NCBI RefSeq assembly: GCF_004153165.1
Contig: NZ_SEMD01000002.1
Span: forward strand, 1 to 64,000
DNA length: 64,000 bases
Origin: Sporolactobacillus sp. THM7-4
Lineage (GTDB): Bacteria > Bacillota > Bacilli > Bacillales > Sporolactobacillaceae
Direction of reading: 5' to 3'
Of this stretch, positions 9,207 through 17,493 are shown in pieces. The notes under the pieces are model-generated. The model was not told where the DNA came from. It saw only the letters and a program-made list of their open reading frames with translations, and searched no databases. Position numbers and translations under genes: made by a program. Positions within the stretch are counted from its first letter, which is position 1. Each line of letters begins with the position of its first letter.

Positions 9207-11132
9207 TTAAATGATTTGCTCCAGGCTTTCTGCTGATTGTTTCCGTTGTTCGATCGGCTTTTTCCACAACCCTAAGATCAGACCGGAGATCACCGCACCT
9301 ATAACAATCGATAGAAGGAACAACAGGCCGTGGTTGCCAAGGAAGATGACGAAGATGCCACCATGAGGGGCAGGAATGTTGATGTGCCATAATTGTGTCA
9401 GTCCCCCGGCCACTGCCGAACCGATGATACTTGAACCGATGATACGCATCGGATCAGATGCTGCAAACGGAATCGCGCCTTCGGTAATAAACGAAAGACC
9501 GAGAATGTAGTTTGTCAGGCCCGCTTTTCGCTCTTCATCGGTAAATTTATTCTTAAAGAGTGAAGTTGCCAGGGCAATCGCGAGAGGCGGAACCATGCCT
9601 CCTGCCATGACAGCGGCCATCATCAGCCCATTCGTATTTCCACTGCTTGCGAAGACACCGATTGCAAACGTGTAAGCAGCTTTGTTTACAGGTCCTCCCA
9701 TATCGACTGCCATCATTCCGCCGAGCACAAGACCGAGGATTACCGCATTTCCGGTCCCGAGATGATCCAGGGCCCCGATCAGGCCGTCGTTAATCCATTT
9801 GAAAATTGGATCAAAGATATAGTACATGAGTCCGCCGGTGATCAAAAGTCCAAAAACGGGAAAGAGTAAAATCGGTTTGAGTCCGTCCAGGGTTTTCGGC
9901 AATCCCTTGAACAGCTTCTTCAGAAAAACGATGACCCATCCGGCGAGAAATCCGGCCGCCAGACCGCCAAGAAAACCGGCGTTTGATGAATACGCCATGA
10001 ACCCGCCAACAATACCGGGCATTAAAGCTGGACGGTCACCGATACTTACAGCGATGTAACCGGCCAGAATCGCGATCAGGAAATGAAAGGCACCCGTATC
10101 ACCGCCGGCTATCGAGCCGAGCATCTTGAAAATCGTGTTTTCCTTGCCGAGTGTATTTTCAAGCAGGAAAGATATGGCGAGAAGAATACCACCGCCGACA
10201 ACGAACGGCAACATATGAGAAATACCGTTCATCAGATCTTTATAAATCTTGCTCCAGACGGAACGCTGTTCCTGCACGACTTCCGCTTCATCAGAACGAC
10301 CCTCCGCATGATAAACGGGAGCCTGAGCATTCAGTACTTTGTTAATGAGTTCTTCAGGCTTGCGGATACCGTCACTGACCGGTGTCTGCAGAACGCGTTT
10401 GCCGTCAAAACGCGCCATTTCCACATTTTTGTCGGCCGCTACGATGACACCCGCTGCTCTTTTAATCTCTTCCCTGGTCAGACGATTCTTGACACCTTCC
10501 GATCCGTCCGTTTCAACACGAATAGGAATACCCAATTCACTTGCCTTTTTCTTCAGGGCGTCCTCTGCCATATAGGTATGAGCGATACCGGTCGGGCAGG
10601 CCGTTACAGCAACAACAAATCTTTTATCGTCTGGCGTATTTTTATCGGTTCCTTCTTTTTTCTCTTTTGTCTCTGCTTCTGCCTGTTTATCATCAAAGAG
10701 TCTCGCCACTTCAGCAGGCGTTTTCGCTTTTTTTATCTGAGCGACAAACTCATGATCGACCAAAAGCCTTGACAACGCTGCCAATGTTTGTAAATGGACA
10801 TTTGCAGCGCCTTCAGGAGCCGCAATCATAAAGAACAGGTAAGACGGTTTACCGTCTAACGCTTCATAATTTACTCCGCTCTCACTGCGACCAAATACGA
10901 CAGTTGCCTCGTTCACGGCTTTCGTTTTCGCATGTGGCATCGCTATTCCGTCGCCGATACCCGTGCTGGACTCAGCTTCCCGCTTCAAAATCATTTTCTT
11001 AAAAAGCGCACGATCATTGATCCGACCGTTCTTTTCGAGGCTTGAGATGAGTTCATCAATTGCCTCCTCTTTAGTCCGTGCCTTCATATTCATAACCATT
11101 GCATTTTGAATCATCAAGTCTGTAATTTTCAT
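9207..11132 (-). CDS. fruA: PTS fructose transporter subunit IIABC
   Basis: FruA imports fructose and phosphorylates it at carbon 1 using phosphoryl groups from HPr. In order it has an EIIA domain (about 1-150, phospho-His in GIAMPHAKT), an EIIB domain (about 170-270, phospho-Cys in VTACPTGIAHTYMAEDAL) and a membrane EIIC domain (about 295-625) with many hydrophobic helices and the conserved segment around GPVNKAAYTF. The 641-residue length fits fused fructose permeases. AAAGGAGTG lies just before the ATG at 11132. A cre site sits 80 bases upstream. The DeoR-type regulator fruR precedes it, but the 1-phosphofructokinase gene fruK, normally between the two, is missing. A related fructose-family sugar as substrate cannot be excluded. 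Confidence 0.93.
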   Translation of the reverse strand: MKITDLMIQNAMVMNMKARTKEEAIDELISSLEKNGRINDRALFKKMILKREAESSTGIGDGIAMPHAKTKAVNEATVVFGRSESGVNYEALDGKPSYLFFMIAAPEGAANVHLQTLAALSRLLVDHEFVAQIKKAKTPAEVARLFDDKQAEAETKEKKEGTDKNTPDDKRFVVAVTACPTGIAHTYMAEDALKKKASELGIPIRVETDGSEGVKNRLTREEIKRAAGVIVAADKNVEMARFDGKRVLQTPVSDGIRKPEELINKVLNAQAPVYHAEGRSDEAEVVQEQRSVWSKIYKDLMNGISHMLPFVVGGGILLAISFLLENTLGKENTIFKMLGSIAGGDTGAFHFLIAILAGYIAVSIGDRPALMPGIVGGFMAYSSNAGFLGGLAAGFLAGWVIVFLKKLFKGLPKTLDGLKPILLFPVFGLLITGGLMYYIFDPIFKWINDGLIGALDHLGTGNAVILGLVLGGMMAVDMGGPVNKAAYTFAIGVFASSGNTNGLMMAAVMAGGMVPPLAIALATSLFKNKFTDEERKAGLTNYILGLSFITEGAIPFAASDPMRIIGSSIIGSAVAGGLTQLWHINIPAPHGGIFVIFLGNHGLLFLLSIVIGAVISGLILGLWKKPIEQRKQSAESLEQII

Positions 11133-11210
11133 GTTGTTTTCACTCCTTTTCCTTATAAACCTTGACCATCATCTGCTGCCCATATGCTTCAATCGTCCCC
11201 TTCTGACTAC

Positions 11211-11224
11211 GGTAAACGTTTTCA
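11211..11224 (-). promoter_or_regulatory. Catabolite-responsive element (cre) upstream of fruA
   Basis: The minus strand reads TGAAAACGTTTACC, which matches the Bacillus cre consensus TGWAANCGNTNWCA at every position except the last. It lies about 80 bases before the fruA start in the fruR-fruA gap, so CcpA repression or a roadblock effect on fruA is plausible. Confidence 0.7.
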
Positions 11225-11391
11225 CAAATGCTGCGGGCTTTCTCCAGTCAGAATGCTTTATCCTTCTCATGTCGACCCGGGAAAGCCTGTTTCATAATAG
11301 ATGCCTTAAAGAGTCTTCATCTTATTTGAGAAATATGAGCACAAAACGAGCTATGTTTTTCCTGCCTGATCAACGATCAGGTGTCTGGTGG

Positions 11392-12150
11392 TCAATCATC
11401 CTCATTCGCGCAAATAATTTTAGTCCTCTCAAGGAATGCCTGTCTGACGGATTCCGGTATTTTGTCCGTAACGATAACGGCTTTCCCGATGTCAAACATC
11501 TTGCAGAATGAGACTTCCGAAAATTTGCTGCTGTCTGCTGTCACAAAGGTTTGCGAAGCGAGCTCCTGGGCCCGGCGTTTAATCATCGCTTCTTCAGGAT
11601 CAGGTGTTGTAAACCCCATTTCGAGATCCATTCCATTGGTCCCAATAAAAGCTTTATCAAACCGAAACAGATTAATGGTCTGCCGGGCAATGCCTCCGAC
11701 GATCGCTCTTGTTGTCGGTTTCATCATGCCGCCAATGAGATATGCAGTGATATGATTTCTGACCAGAGCCTCAATATGAGACAGGCCGTTAGTGACAACG
11801 GTTACATTTTTTGCGCGAATATACCGGATCATCTCCAAAGTCGTGGTCCCTGCATCAATATAGATACACTCATTGTCTTTAACCTGTGTAACCGCCGCCT
11901 TTGCAATCGCTTTCTTTTCACGAACGTTTTTGAGCGTTTTGACATCCATGTCAGGCTCTTCACTTCTCTGCCGCAATAGAGAAGCTCCACCATGAACGCG
12001 CCGCAGCAAATGCCGGCATTCCAGTTCCTGAAGGTCACGCCGGACGGTTGATTCTGAAGCATTTAAAGAACGAACAAGATCCTGCAATTTCACGACTCGT
12101 TCTTCATCGAGCAGTTGTAAAATGAATTGCTGTCTTTCTTCAGCCAACAT
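11392..12150 (-). CDS. fruR: DeoR/GlpR-family transcriptional repressor of the fructose PTS
   Basis: This is a DeoR-family sugar-responsive repressor of about 252 residues. Residues 1-58 form a winged helix-turn-helix: the protein opens MLAEERQQFILQLL and the recognition part reads NASESTVRRDLQELE. The C-terminal sensor domain carries the sugar-phosphate-binding motifs AGTTTLEM and FIGTNGMDLEMGFTT. The start was set at the ATG at 12150 because AGGGGG lies eight bases upstream and the family starts at this point; the in-frame extension to 12189 lacks a usable site. It precedes fruA, which suggests it senses fructose 1-phosphate and represses this unit. That specificity is inferred from context. 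Confidence 0.85.
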   Translation of the reverse strand: MLAEERQQFILQLLDEERVVKLQDLVRSLNASESTVRRDLQELECRHLLRRVHGGASLLRQRSEEPDMDVKTLKNVREKKAIAKAAVTQVKDNECIYIDAGTTTLEMIRYIRAKNVTVVTNGLSHIEALVRNHITAYLIGGMMKPTTRAIVGGIARQTINLFRFDKAFIGTNGMDLEMGFTTPDPEEAMIKRRAQELASQTFVTADSSKFSEVSFCKMFDIGKAVIVTDKIPESVRQAFLERTKIICANEDD

Positions 12151-12171
12151 ATCCATTCCCCCTGCTCTTTT

Positions 12172-12199
12172 ATTGTACCACCTGTTCATTCAAAATCAA
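12172..12199 (-). promoter_or_regulatory. Sigma-A-type promoter for fruR
   Basis: On the minus strand TTGATT and TACAAT are separated by 16 bases. The -10 hexamer ends about 20 bases before the fruR start, so the transcript would have a very short leader that includes the ribosome binding site. Confidence 0.55.
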
Positions 12200-12420
12200 T
12201 CTTTTTTACTCAAAAACTTTCAAGGCTGATAGTCTGTTCACACTCTTGTCATCTTTATACCGTTGGGATGATAATCAATACCCTTTTTGCAGTAATTTCT
12301 GCCTGCTTTTACATATTGCCCATTCAGCCTGTCCACGATGTTGAAGAACTGGCTTCCGCTGTCCCCACAGGAACAAGCGTGACCATTGAATTTTTCCCGT
12401 TTTGTGAACCATTCAATCTT

Positions 12421-12449
12421 TTGAATTTAAACAGTGATTAGCTTATAGT
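12421..12449 (+). promoter_or_regulatory. Sigma-A-type promoter for the SDR gene
   Basis: TTGAAT and TATAGT are separated by exactly 17 bases on the plus strand. They lie 40 bases before the start of the SDR oxidoreductase gene. The rest of the fruR-SDR gap (12200-12420) shows nothing recognisable. Confidence 0.6.
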
Positions 12450-12488
12450 AGTTTTGTCAGGGAAAAAACACTTCCGGAAGGGATGTTG

Positions 12489-13238
12489 ATGATGGAAAAC
12501 ATACAGGGCAAAGTCATTGTCATAACCGGTGCTTCAAGCGGTATCGGCGAGGCCACAGCCAAAAAGCTGGCCAGAGAAGGTGCCAGAGTGGTCCTCGGCG
12601 CGAGACGAACGGACCGTCTGCAGCAACTGGCTTCCTCAATAAAGAAGAACGGCGGGGAAGCCCTATACAAAGAAACAGATGTGACCTCGTACCAGGACGT
12701 AAAGGATCTCGTAAACATGGCCATTGAAAACTATCATCGTGTCGATGTTCTTTTCAATAACGCCGGCCTGATGCCTCTCTCCCTGCTGCGTGATTTAAAA
12801 GTGGAACAATGGGAACGAATGATTGACGTAAATATCAAGGGTGTCCTTCATGGCATCGCGGCCGTTCTGCCGATTATGAGAGAACAGAAATCCGGACACA
12901 TTATCAATACAGATTCCGTTGCGGGTCATTCTGTCAGTCCGGGAGGAGCCGTTTACAGCGGTACAAAATTTGCCGTACGGGCGATTGCCGAAGGACTTCG
13001 AAAAGAAGAATCTCCAGACAGCACGATTCGCGTCACAAATATTTCACCGGGTGCCGTTTTGACCGAGTTGCCTGGCACTATTACCGATCCGGTATTAAAA
13101 AAACAGATTTCTGAAAAAGAACAAACCATCGGCCTCTCAGCTGACGATATTGCCAATGCCGTCGCCTACGCCATCAGTCAGCCGGATAACGTTGCAATCA
13201 ATGAAGTCCTTGTCCGTCCAACCAAACAGGAGAATTAA
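12489..13238 (+). CDS. SDR-family NAD(P)-dependent oxidoreductase
   Basis: This is a classical short-chain dehydrogenase/reductase of about 249 residues. It has the Rossmann glycine motif TGASSGIGEATA near the N-terminus, an Arg after beta-2 (GARRTDRL) that favours NADPH, the NNAG motif, and the catalytic Ser and YxxxK in SVAGHSVSPGGAVYSGTKFA. It resembles the YdfG-like group of serine/3-hydroxy acid dehydrogenases, but the substrate cannot be read from sequence. The start was set at the ATG at 12489 because GGAAGGG ends six bases before it; an ATG at 12483 abuts that site. The gene stands alone, with its own promoter and a strong terminator. Confidence 0.88.
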   Translation: MMENIQGKVIVITGASSGIGEATAKKLAREGARVVLGARRTDRLQQLASSIKKNGGEALYKETDVTSYQDVKDLVNMAIENYHRVDVLFNNAGLMPLSLLRDLKVEQWERMIDVNIKGVLHGIAAVLPIMREQKSGHIINTDSVAGHSVSPGGAVYSGTKFAVRAIAEGLRKEESPDSTIRVTNISPGAVLTELPGTITDPVLKKQISEKEQTIGLSADDIANAVAYAISQPDNVAINEVLVRPTKQEN

Positions 13239-13266
13239 TGTCCCCCCAAAAAAATGTGTCAGGATC

Positions 13267-13299
13267 AAAGCCGAAGCAATAAGTGCTCCGGCTTTTTTT
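13267..13299 (+). terminator. Intrinsic terminator after the SDR gene
   Basis: Arms AAAGCCG/AGCA and TGCT/CGGCTTT with one mismatch form a hairpin ending in a run of seven T. It begins 28 bases after the SDR stop codon. Confidence 0.85.
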
Positions 13300-13349
13300 G
13301 GTACTGGACAGGTTCATTTCAGAAGGAAACGAATACTCTGCTTTTCTTC

Positions 13350-13363
13350 TGTAAACGTTTAAC
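13350..13363 (+). promoter_or_regulatory. Possible cre site upstream of the Cof-type HAD gene
   Basis: TGTAAACGTTTAAC matches the cre consensus at 12 of 14 positions and has a palindromic AAACGTTT core. It lies about 110 bases before the HAD phosphatase start. CcpA control is inferred. Confidence 0.45.
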
Positions 13364-13470
13364 TTGAGTCTATTGTTCGATTTTACTTGAAATGGACAAA
13401 CTTTTTCTTTCTCCAGTCCACAGGCAGGGAGTATATTTAAACATATCTATGTTTTTGGGGGAACGATGGA

Positions 13471-14286
13471 ATGATAAAATTGATTGCGATCGACCTGGAT
13501 GGAACCTTATTAAATGAAGAGAAAAAGATTACGGAGCGCACACGGACAGTACTGAGGCAAGTAAAGAAAATGGGTGTGAAAGTCGTATTGTGTACCGGAA
13601 GGCCGCTCCCCGGCATGACCGATTACCTCGATCAGCTGGGTCTCAGAGATGAAGGAGATTACGGGATTACTTATAATGGCGGTCTTGTCCAGAAGACGGA
13701 CACCGGTGAAGTTTTATCCGAAAAAGTATTATCAAAGAACGATATCGCGGATCTTTACACACTGAGCCTGAAACTGGGCATTCCGATGAATTTTATCGAT
13801 CTGGTGCGCGTTTATTGTCCCGAACCGCCTGAAGGGACGGCATCGCGATACAGAGAAATCATGAAAGCCCTTCCTTTTATCAAGACGACAATAAATAAAT
13901 TGCCCGATACGATTAAAATTAATAAAGCATTGTTTTGTACTGATCAGCCCAAATTGGATGCTGCTATTCAACGTATTCCTGATGAATTTTTTAATAAATA
14001 TACAATGATGAAATCAAGGCCGATTCTCCTTGAGATACTGAACAAAGATGTCGATAAAGGAAAGGGCCTTCAGACGCTGGGCAATTACTTGAATATCAAA
14101 CCGGAAGAAATGATGACACTTGGCGATCAGGAAAATGATCTGGCTATGATCCGTTATGCCGGACTCGGCGTCGCTATGGGAAACGCAATCAAAGAAGTGA
14201 AAAGAGCCGCTCAGTTTGTCACAAAGACAAATGTCGAAGACGGCGTTGCTTATGCTGTAAACAAGTTTGTATTGAGCCAGTATTGA
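13471..14286 (+). CDS. Cof-type HAD-superfamily sugar phosphatase (YidA-like)
   Basis: This is a haloacid-dehalogenase phosphatase of the Cof/YidA subfamily with 271 residues. Motif I is DLDGTLL with the nucleophilic Asp near residue 8, motif II is the Thr in CTGRPLPG, and motifs III/IV lie in the conserved Lys and GDQENDLAMIRYAG. A large C2-type cap covers about residues 85-190. Enzymes of this group dephosphorylate sugar phosphates and other small phosphoesters with broad specificity. The ATG at 13471 follows GGGGGAACG. The gene is monocistronic and ends at a long hairpin. A possible cre site upstream suggests carbon-catabolite control. Confidence 0.9.
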   Translation: MIKLIAIDLDGTLLNEEKKITERTRTVLRQVKKMGVKVVLCTGRPLPGMTDYLDQLGLRDEGDYGITYNGGLVQKTDTGEVLSEKVLSKNDIADLYTLSLKLGIPMNFIDLVRVYCPEPPEGTASRYREIMKALPFIKTTINKLPDTIKINKALFCTDQPKLDAAIQRIPDEFFNKYTMMKSRPILLEILNKDVDKGKGLQTLGNYLNIKPEEMMTLGDQENDLAMIRYAGLGVAMGNAIKEVKRAAQFVTKTNVEDGVAYAVNKFVLSQY

Positions 14287-14299
14287 TTAACCCGGCATG

Positions 14300-14348
14300 A
14301 CTTCCCCTCCTTAACACCTTCACGTTTGTTTGAAGGAGGGGAAGTTTA
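14300..14348 (+). terminator. Long hairpin after the HAD phosphatase gene
   Basis: The arms ACTTCCCCTCCTT and AAGGAGGGGAAGT are perfect complements across a loop of about 20 bases that itself contains a short CTTCA/TGAAG pairing. The T-run is short, so termination may be partial; RNA stabilisation is an alternative role. Confidence 0.6.
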
Positions 14349-14510
14349 CTAAAAATAGAAAAAGTGCTCCCCCTGTTGCTCCTTTAGAAGAATGAACATC
14401 ACCAAAATTTCAGGAATTCCAAAATTTTGTCTTTAACTTCCTGCAAATGATTTAACAAAACATCAAAATTAAGTTAAAATTATTATAATCCTATATGAGA
14501 GGTGTGATTT

Positions 14511-14951
14511 ATGATGAAGCAAACTCCCGGATCCATACCTCGCCCGCTTGTTCGAACCAATCAGTGGGTTATTGTTCTCAGTGTCGCGGCCACCTGGGTA
14601 ACCGGCTGGATCTGGTTCCTTCTAATTCCATTAATTTCGGGATTGCTCGGACTTTTTTTCCACTTCAATCCGATCATGAGGTTCGCGAAGCTGTTTCTGA
14701 GGAAACCTCTTTCTGCCTATAAACCTGAAGACCGCGACCAGCAGAAATTTAATCAGACCATTGCGGTATCGTGTCTGGCCATAGGCTTTGTCAGCTACCT
14801 TTTGCATTGGACAGTAATCGCCGTCCTGTTTACGGCAATTGTCGGTTTGGCTGCCTTTATTGCCATTCTTGGTTTCTGCATCGGATGTTTCATACATTAT
14901 CAGTGGTCCCAATATCGTCATCGCAGGAAATCACGGATCGGACAGTTTTAA
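14511..14951 (+). CDS. DUF4395 membrane protein
   Basis: This 146-residue integral membrane protein matches the DUF4395 family as I know it. The N-terminal IPRPLVRTNQWVIVL segment, the FNPIMR motif after the first helical hairpin, the SAYKPEDRDQQKFNQ cytoplasmic loop and the closing LGFCIGCFIHYQW are all landmarks of that family. There are four hydrophobic segments, at about 20-38, 40-55, 85-105 and 108-130. Members have no established biochemical function; some sit near sulfur or thioredoxin-linked genes, and the GFCIGC cysteines suggest a redox or sulfur link, which is inference. The start is one of two adjacent ATGs behind GAGAGGTG. A perfect inverted repeat terminates the unit. Confidence 0.8.
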   Translation: MMKQTPGSIPRPLVRTNQWVIVLSVAATWVTGWIWFLLIPLISGLLGLFFHFNPIMRFAKLFLRKPLSAYKPEDRDQQKFNQTIAVSCLAIGFVSYLLHWTVIAVLFTAIVGLAAFIAILGFCIGCFIHYQWSQYRHRRKSRIGQF

Positions 14952-15013
14952 GGACCAGACAAATTAATACAGGTTCACATGGGGAAGCCTCTTTTAATAC
15001 AAATTCTTCAGTT

Positions 15014-15047
15014 AAAATCGGAACGATCGATCGTTCCGATTTTTATA
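15014..15047 (+). terminator. Bidirectional intrinsic terminator
   Basis: A perfect palindrome with arms AAAATCGGAACGATC and GATCGTTCCGATTTT is followed by more T. It lies about 65 bases after the DUF4395 gene. Confidence 0.85.
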
Positions 15048-15164
15048 TACTTTGTTTCGGTGACCATTACAGGCAGATCAGAAGATGTAAAAGCCTCTCA
15101 CAACGTCCTCACAATCATTTCCAGTGCTTTTTATGATGAATGTTTTTTTCTTTGGAAAAGATAA

Positions 15165-15282
15165 AGTGAAACTTCCATCAGTGAGGGTTTTGCGAGCGCA
15201 CAGGATGTGCCCGTACGAGCAGTGCATAAGACGGTCGAGTTTTTTAGGCTGCTTCGTCATCCCGCTGATGGTAAGTTGAAAC
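15165..15282 (+). repeat. Structured interspersed repeat, copy A
   Basis: This roughly 118-base element begins AGTGAAACTTCCATCAG and ends CTGATGGTAAGTTGAA. The ends pair as AACTTCCATCAG with CTGATGGTAAGTT, so the element can close on itself; inside are a GCACA/TGTGC hairpin and a TTTTTTAG loop flanked by GACG/CGTC. A second copy with the same ends, spacing and internal landmarks lies at 47832-47950 in the recA leader. Copy A lies in the leader of the CBS-domain gene that starts at 15394. It is probably a structured RNA or a mobile non-coding repeat; the family was not identified. Confidence 0.65.
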
Positions 15283-15393
15283 AATCGGACCTTTACGGGC
15301 AGTTGATTCCCACCTGTTTGAATGCTAAGAATCCTCCAGGTGAAGATCTTACTGGCTGTTAAGGCGGGATAAAATCGAAAGGAGGACAATAAA

Positions 15394-15825
15394 ATGCCAC
15401 AGACATTACGCGAGGTCATGTCCAAAAACGTCATCTCATGTTCACCCAATCAGACACTTAAGGAAGCAGCTCAATTAATGAGCCAGCACAACATAGGATC
15501 GCTTCCTGTCATTGAAAGCGGGAAGCTGCTCGGAATGATCACGGATCGGGACATCACACTCCGCTCCGCGGCCAAAGGCAAAGATGATGATCAGACATCG
15601 GTTGCCGAATGCATGACCAGTAACTCACTTGTATCCGGAACTCCGGACATGGATGTCCATGAAGCAGCGAGGTTAATGTCCGAGAAGCAGATCCGCCGCT
15701 TGCCGGTTATTGATAATAATCAGGTGATCGGTATCGTATCACTTGGAGATCTTGCAACCGAAGACCGGTACCAAAATGAAGCTGGAGAAGCACTCTCAGG
15801 CATCTCTATGTCCAACAGTCGTTAA
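15394..15825 (+). CDS. CBS-domain pair protein (YhcV-like)
   Basis: This is a 143-residue stand-alone protein made of two CBS domains (about 7-60 and 72-125). Typical CBS features are the VMSKNVISCSPNQTL opening, GSLPVIESGKLLGMITDRDI closing the first repeat, and RRLPVIDNNQVIGIVSLGDL closing the second. CBS pairs bind adenine nucleotides such as AMP, ATP or (p)ppGpp. Free-standing ones in Bacillus, such as YhcV, have no firm role and are often stress or sporulation genes. The ATG follows an excellent AAAGGAGG. The leader carries the structured repeat, and a strong terminator follows the gene, so it is monocistronic. Confidence 0.85.
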   Translation: MPQTLREVMSKNVISCSPNQTLKEAAQLMSQHNIGSLPVIESGKLLGMITDRDITLRSAAKGKDDDQTSVAECMTSNSLVSGTPDMDVHEAARLMSEKQIRRLPVIDNNQVIGIVSLGDLATEDRYQNEAGEALSGISMSNSR

Positions 15826-15935
15826 CTTTTAAAAGGCTCAGCGAATCGTATTTGTTACCAGGCATTTCATGCCGCGAAAATTCACTTGCGATCCCGGATC
15901 ACAGCAAAGCAGAACTATAAAATTATCACCAGACC

Positions 15936-15964
15936 GGCCAACCACCCGCTTTGGGTGGTTGGCT
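15936..15964 (+). terminator. Intrinsic-type hairpin after the CBS gene
   Basis: The arms GCCAACCACCC and GGGTGGTTGGC enclose a short GCTTT loop. The following T-run is weak, but the stem is long and G+C-rich; it lies about 110 bases past the CBS stop codon. Confidence 0.65.
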
Positions 15965-16044
15965 CATTCAGATTTGCAGCTGAACCTGATGACGTCACTT
16001 TTTTGTTAATAGGTGAATATCCTATTATTAAAGGGAGTGATTAA

Positions 16045-16392
16045 ATGTCAGAGATTCAAGGTAAAACAGAACAGGAAAATCAGCCTCTATACGAGGAATC
16101 ATCTTCAAGAGTTCAGGCCGGGCCTGAAAATATACATGACCTTTGCAAAAAGTATATGAATTATCATGTGATTGCCCACATGAAAGATGGAACAAAAAAA
16201 GAAGCGATTATAGAAGAGGTCGATGATAACAGTGTCATTATGCTGATCCCTGAAGAAGTTGATTCTGAAGAACGACAGTTTTATGGTTACGGTCCCGGAT
16301 ACAGACCCAGATTCCGAAGATTCCACAGGTTCCGTTTTCCCTTCTACCTTTTTGTTTATCCATTTATCTATCCTTATCCTTATTACTACTAA
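16045..16392 (+). CDS. Small uncharacterised protein with aromatic/proline-rich tail
   Basis: I do not recognise a named family. The 115-residue product has three parts. A charged, disordered N-terminus covers about 1-28. A compact middle segment (about 30-75, HDLCKKYMNYHVIAHMKDGT through DDNSVIMLIP) is predicted to form short beta strands resembling an Sm/SH3-like barrel. The tail (about 78-115) is rich in Tyr, Phe, Arg and Pro, with YGYGPGYRPRFRRF and PFIYPYPYYY. Tyr-rich tails are common in spore coat proteins of Bacilli, so a coat-associated role is a reasonable guess, not a finding. AAAGGGAGTG lies before the ATG at 16045. A hairpin terminator follows, which supports a real gene. Confidence 0.7.
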   Translation: MSEIQGKTEQENQPLYEESSSRVQAGPENIHDLCKKYMNYHVIAHMKDGTKKEAIIEEVDDNSVIMLIPEEVDSEERQFYGYGPGYRPRFRRFHRFRFPFYLFVYPFIYPYPYYY

Positions 16393-16406
16393 ATCCTGAA
16401 AGATTT

Positions 16407-16446
16407 AAAAAAGCCTCTCTTCCATCGATGGTCGGGAGGCTTTTAA
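16407..16446 (+). terminator. Intrinsic terminator
   Basis: Outer arms AAAAGCCTC and GAGGCTTTT enclose an inner CCATCGATGG palindrome. It follows the Tyr-rich small gene by about 15 bases and may work in both directions. Confidence 0.8.
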
Positions 16447-16558
16447 AAAAAATAAAAGGTTGAATATCAACCGTAATAAAATTATGTAAACCGGTTGCCT
16501 TCAATCCGTCTTGAAAGCCACCTTTTTTTATTCTTTTCTACCTCGATCCCATTAATCT

Positions 16559-16738
16559 TTAATATCGTGATTTCGTCAAACTCCTGATTTTTTTCATCCA
16601 CTCTTCAATTTTCGCGGCACTTTCATCTTCATTTTTCAGTGGTTGAACCGTAAAATACGATGTCTTTGTTATCCCGCTTAATTTTCCGATTCGGAAGCAA
16701 TAGGAAATAACGTTCTGGTTGATCCGGTTTTTCTCCAT
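16559..16738 (-). CDS. Small hypothetical protein
   Basis: This 59-codon open frame opens MEKNRINQNVISYCFRIG and ends with a basic, helical EEWMKKIRSLTKSRY. No family is recognised. The ATG at 16738 has AAGGGGGAG six bases upstream, a strong ribosome binding site for such a short frame, which is the main support. The region is more A+T-rich than the surrounding core. No promoter was assigned. Gaps on both sides (about 110-130 bases) show nothing else. Confidence 0.5.
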   Translation of the reverse strand: MEKNRINQNVISYCFRIGKLSGITKTSYFTVQPLKNEDESAAKIEEWMKKIRSLTKSRY

Positions 16739-16863
16739 ATTCAACTCCCCCTTTTGATTTTTGCCGTATGACCAGCATCAATAAATCTCATTGTCTATTT
16801 TATAAAATCGATGTTGAGTTTAAATTTCAATAATGTTTCAGAATAGCAACTTTTTATAGCCAT

Positions 16864-17493
16864 CTATATAGCTTCTACTATGTCAATAATTTCATTGGGC
16901 TTCTTTGCGATAAAATCCGGTTTCGCTCGTTTGACGATCTCAAAACTGTCAAATCCCCATGCGGCCCAGATCACCTTTACCCCGCTTTTTTTACCGGCGA
17001 TAATGTCCCTTGCTTCATCCCCTACATAGATGACCTGCGATGTCCTTAAATGATTTTTTTTCAAAAATTTATTGATCATCCTATCTTTTCTGTAGACGTC
17101 GCCCGAACACATAACTGTTGAGAAATAGTGGACATCATTAGCCGAAAGAAATTGCTGAATGTTTTTTTCGGCATTGGAAGAGATGATCGCGAGTTCATAG
17201 CCGGATTTTTTTAAAGTATAAAGCAGCTCATTTATACCTTCGATAAATCTAATCTTTTTTAACGAACTTTTATAGCCTTTCAAAAGCTCAAAAATGATCT
17301 GCGGAATTTTATGGAACGGGATTTGCATGCTCCTGCATTGTTCTTTAAGAGGTAATTTCATGAAGCGATCCAGTTCTTCTATGTGAAATTTCTTATAATG
17401 ATGTCTTTCGGCAAGCTGATTATATGTAGAGATCAGCACTTCTTTCGAGTCAACAAGCGTACCGTCAAAATCAAAAATAATCGTTTTAAGCAT
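16864..17493 (-). CDS. HAD-superfamily phosphatase, phosphoglycolate-phosphatase-like
   Basis: This is a 209-residue HAD hydrolase of subfamily IA. Motif I DFDGTLVDS holds the nucleophile Asp, motif II is the Ser in AIISSN, the motif III Lys lies in YRKDRMINKFLK, and motif IV is GDEARDIIAGKKSG. The helical C1 cap covers about residues 17-85. It resembles phosphoglycolate phosphatase and other small-molecule phosphatases such as PpaX; the substrate cannot be chosen. The ATG at 17493 is preferred because GGGTGAG lies seven bases upstream; ATG 17499 is an alternative. The gene is A+T-rich relative to the core genes around it. The 310 bases between it and glnA hold only the glnA terminator. Confidence 0.82.
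   Translation of the reverse strand: MLKTIIFDFDGTLVDSKEVLISTYNQLAERHHYKKFHIEELDRFMKLPLKEQCRSMQIPFHKIPQIIFELLKGYKSSLKKIRFIEGINELLYTLKKSGYELAIISSNAEKNIQQFLSANDVHYFSTVMCSGDVYRKDRMINKFLKKNHLRTSQVIYVGDEARDIIAGKKSGVKVIWAAWGFDSFEIVKRAKPDFIAKKPNEIIDIVEAI

Noticed and set aside
10083-10772. Long open frame of 229 codons on the plus strand opposite fruA
   Set aside because: It lies entirely within the well-supported fruA gene on the opposite strand and has no ribosome binding site or family features.
15165-15282. Repeat copy A as an insertion sequence end or CRISPR unit
   Set aside because: There is no transposase, no tandem spacing and no direct target repeat; only two distant copies occur in the window.
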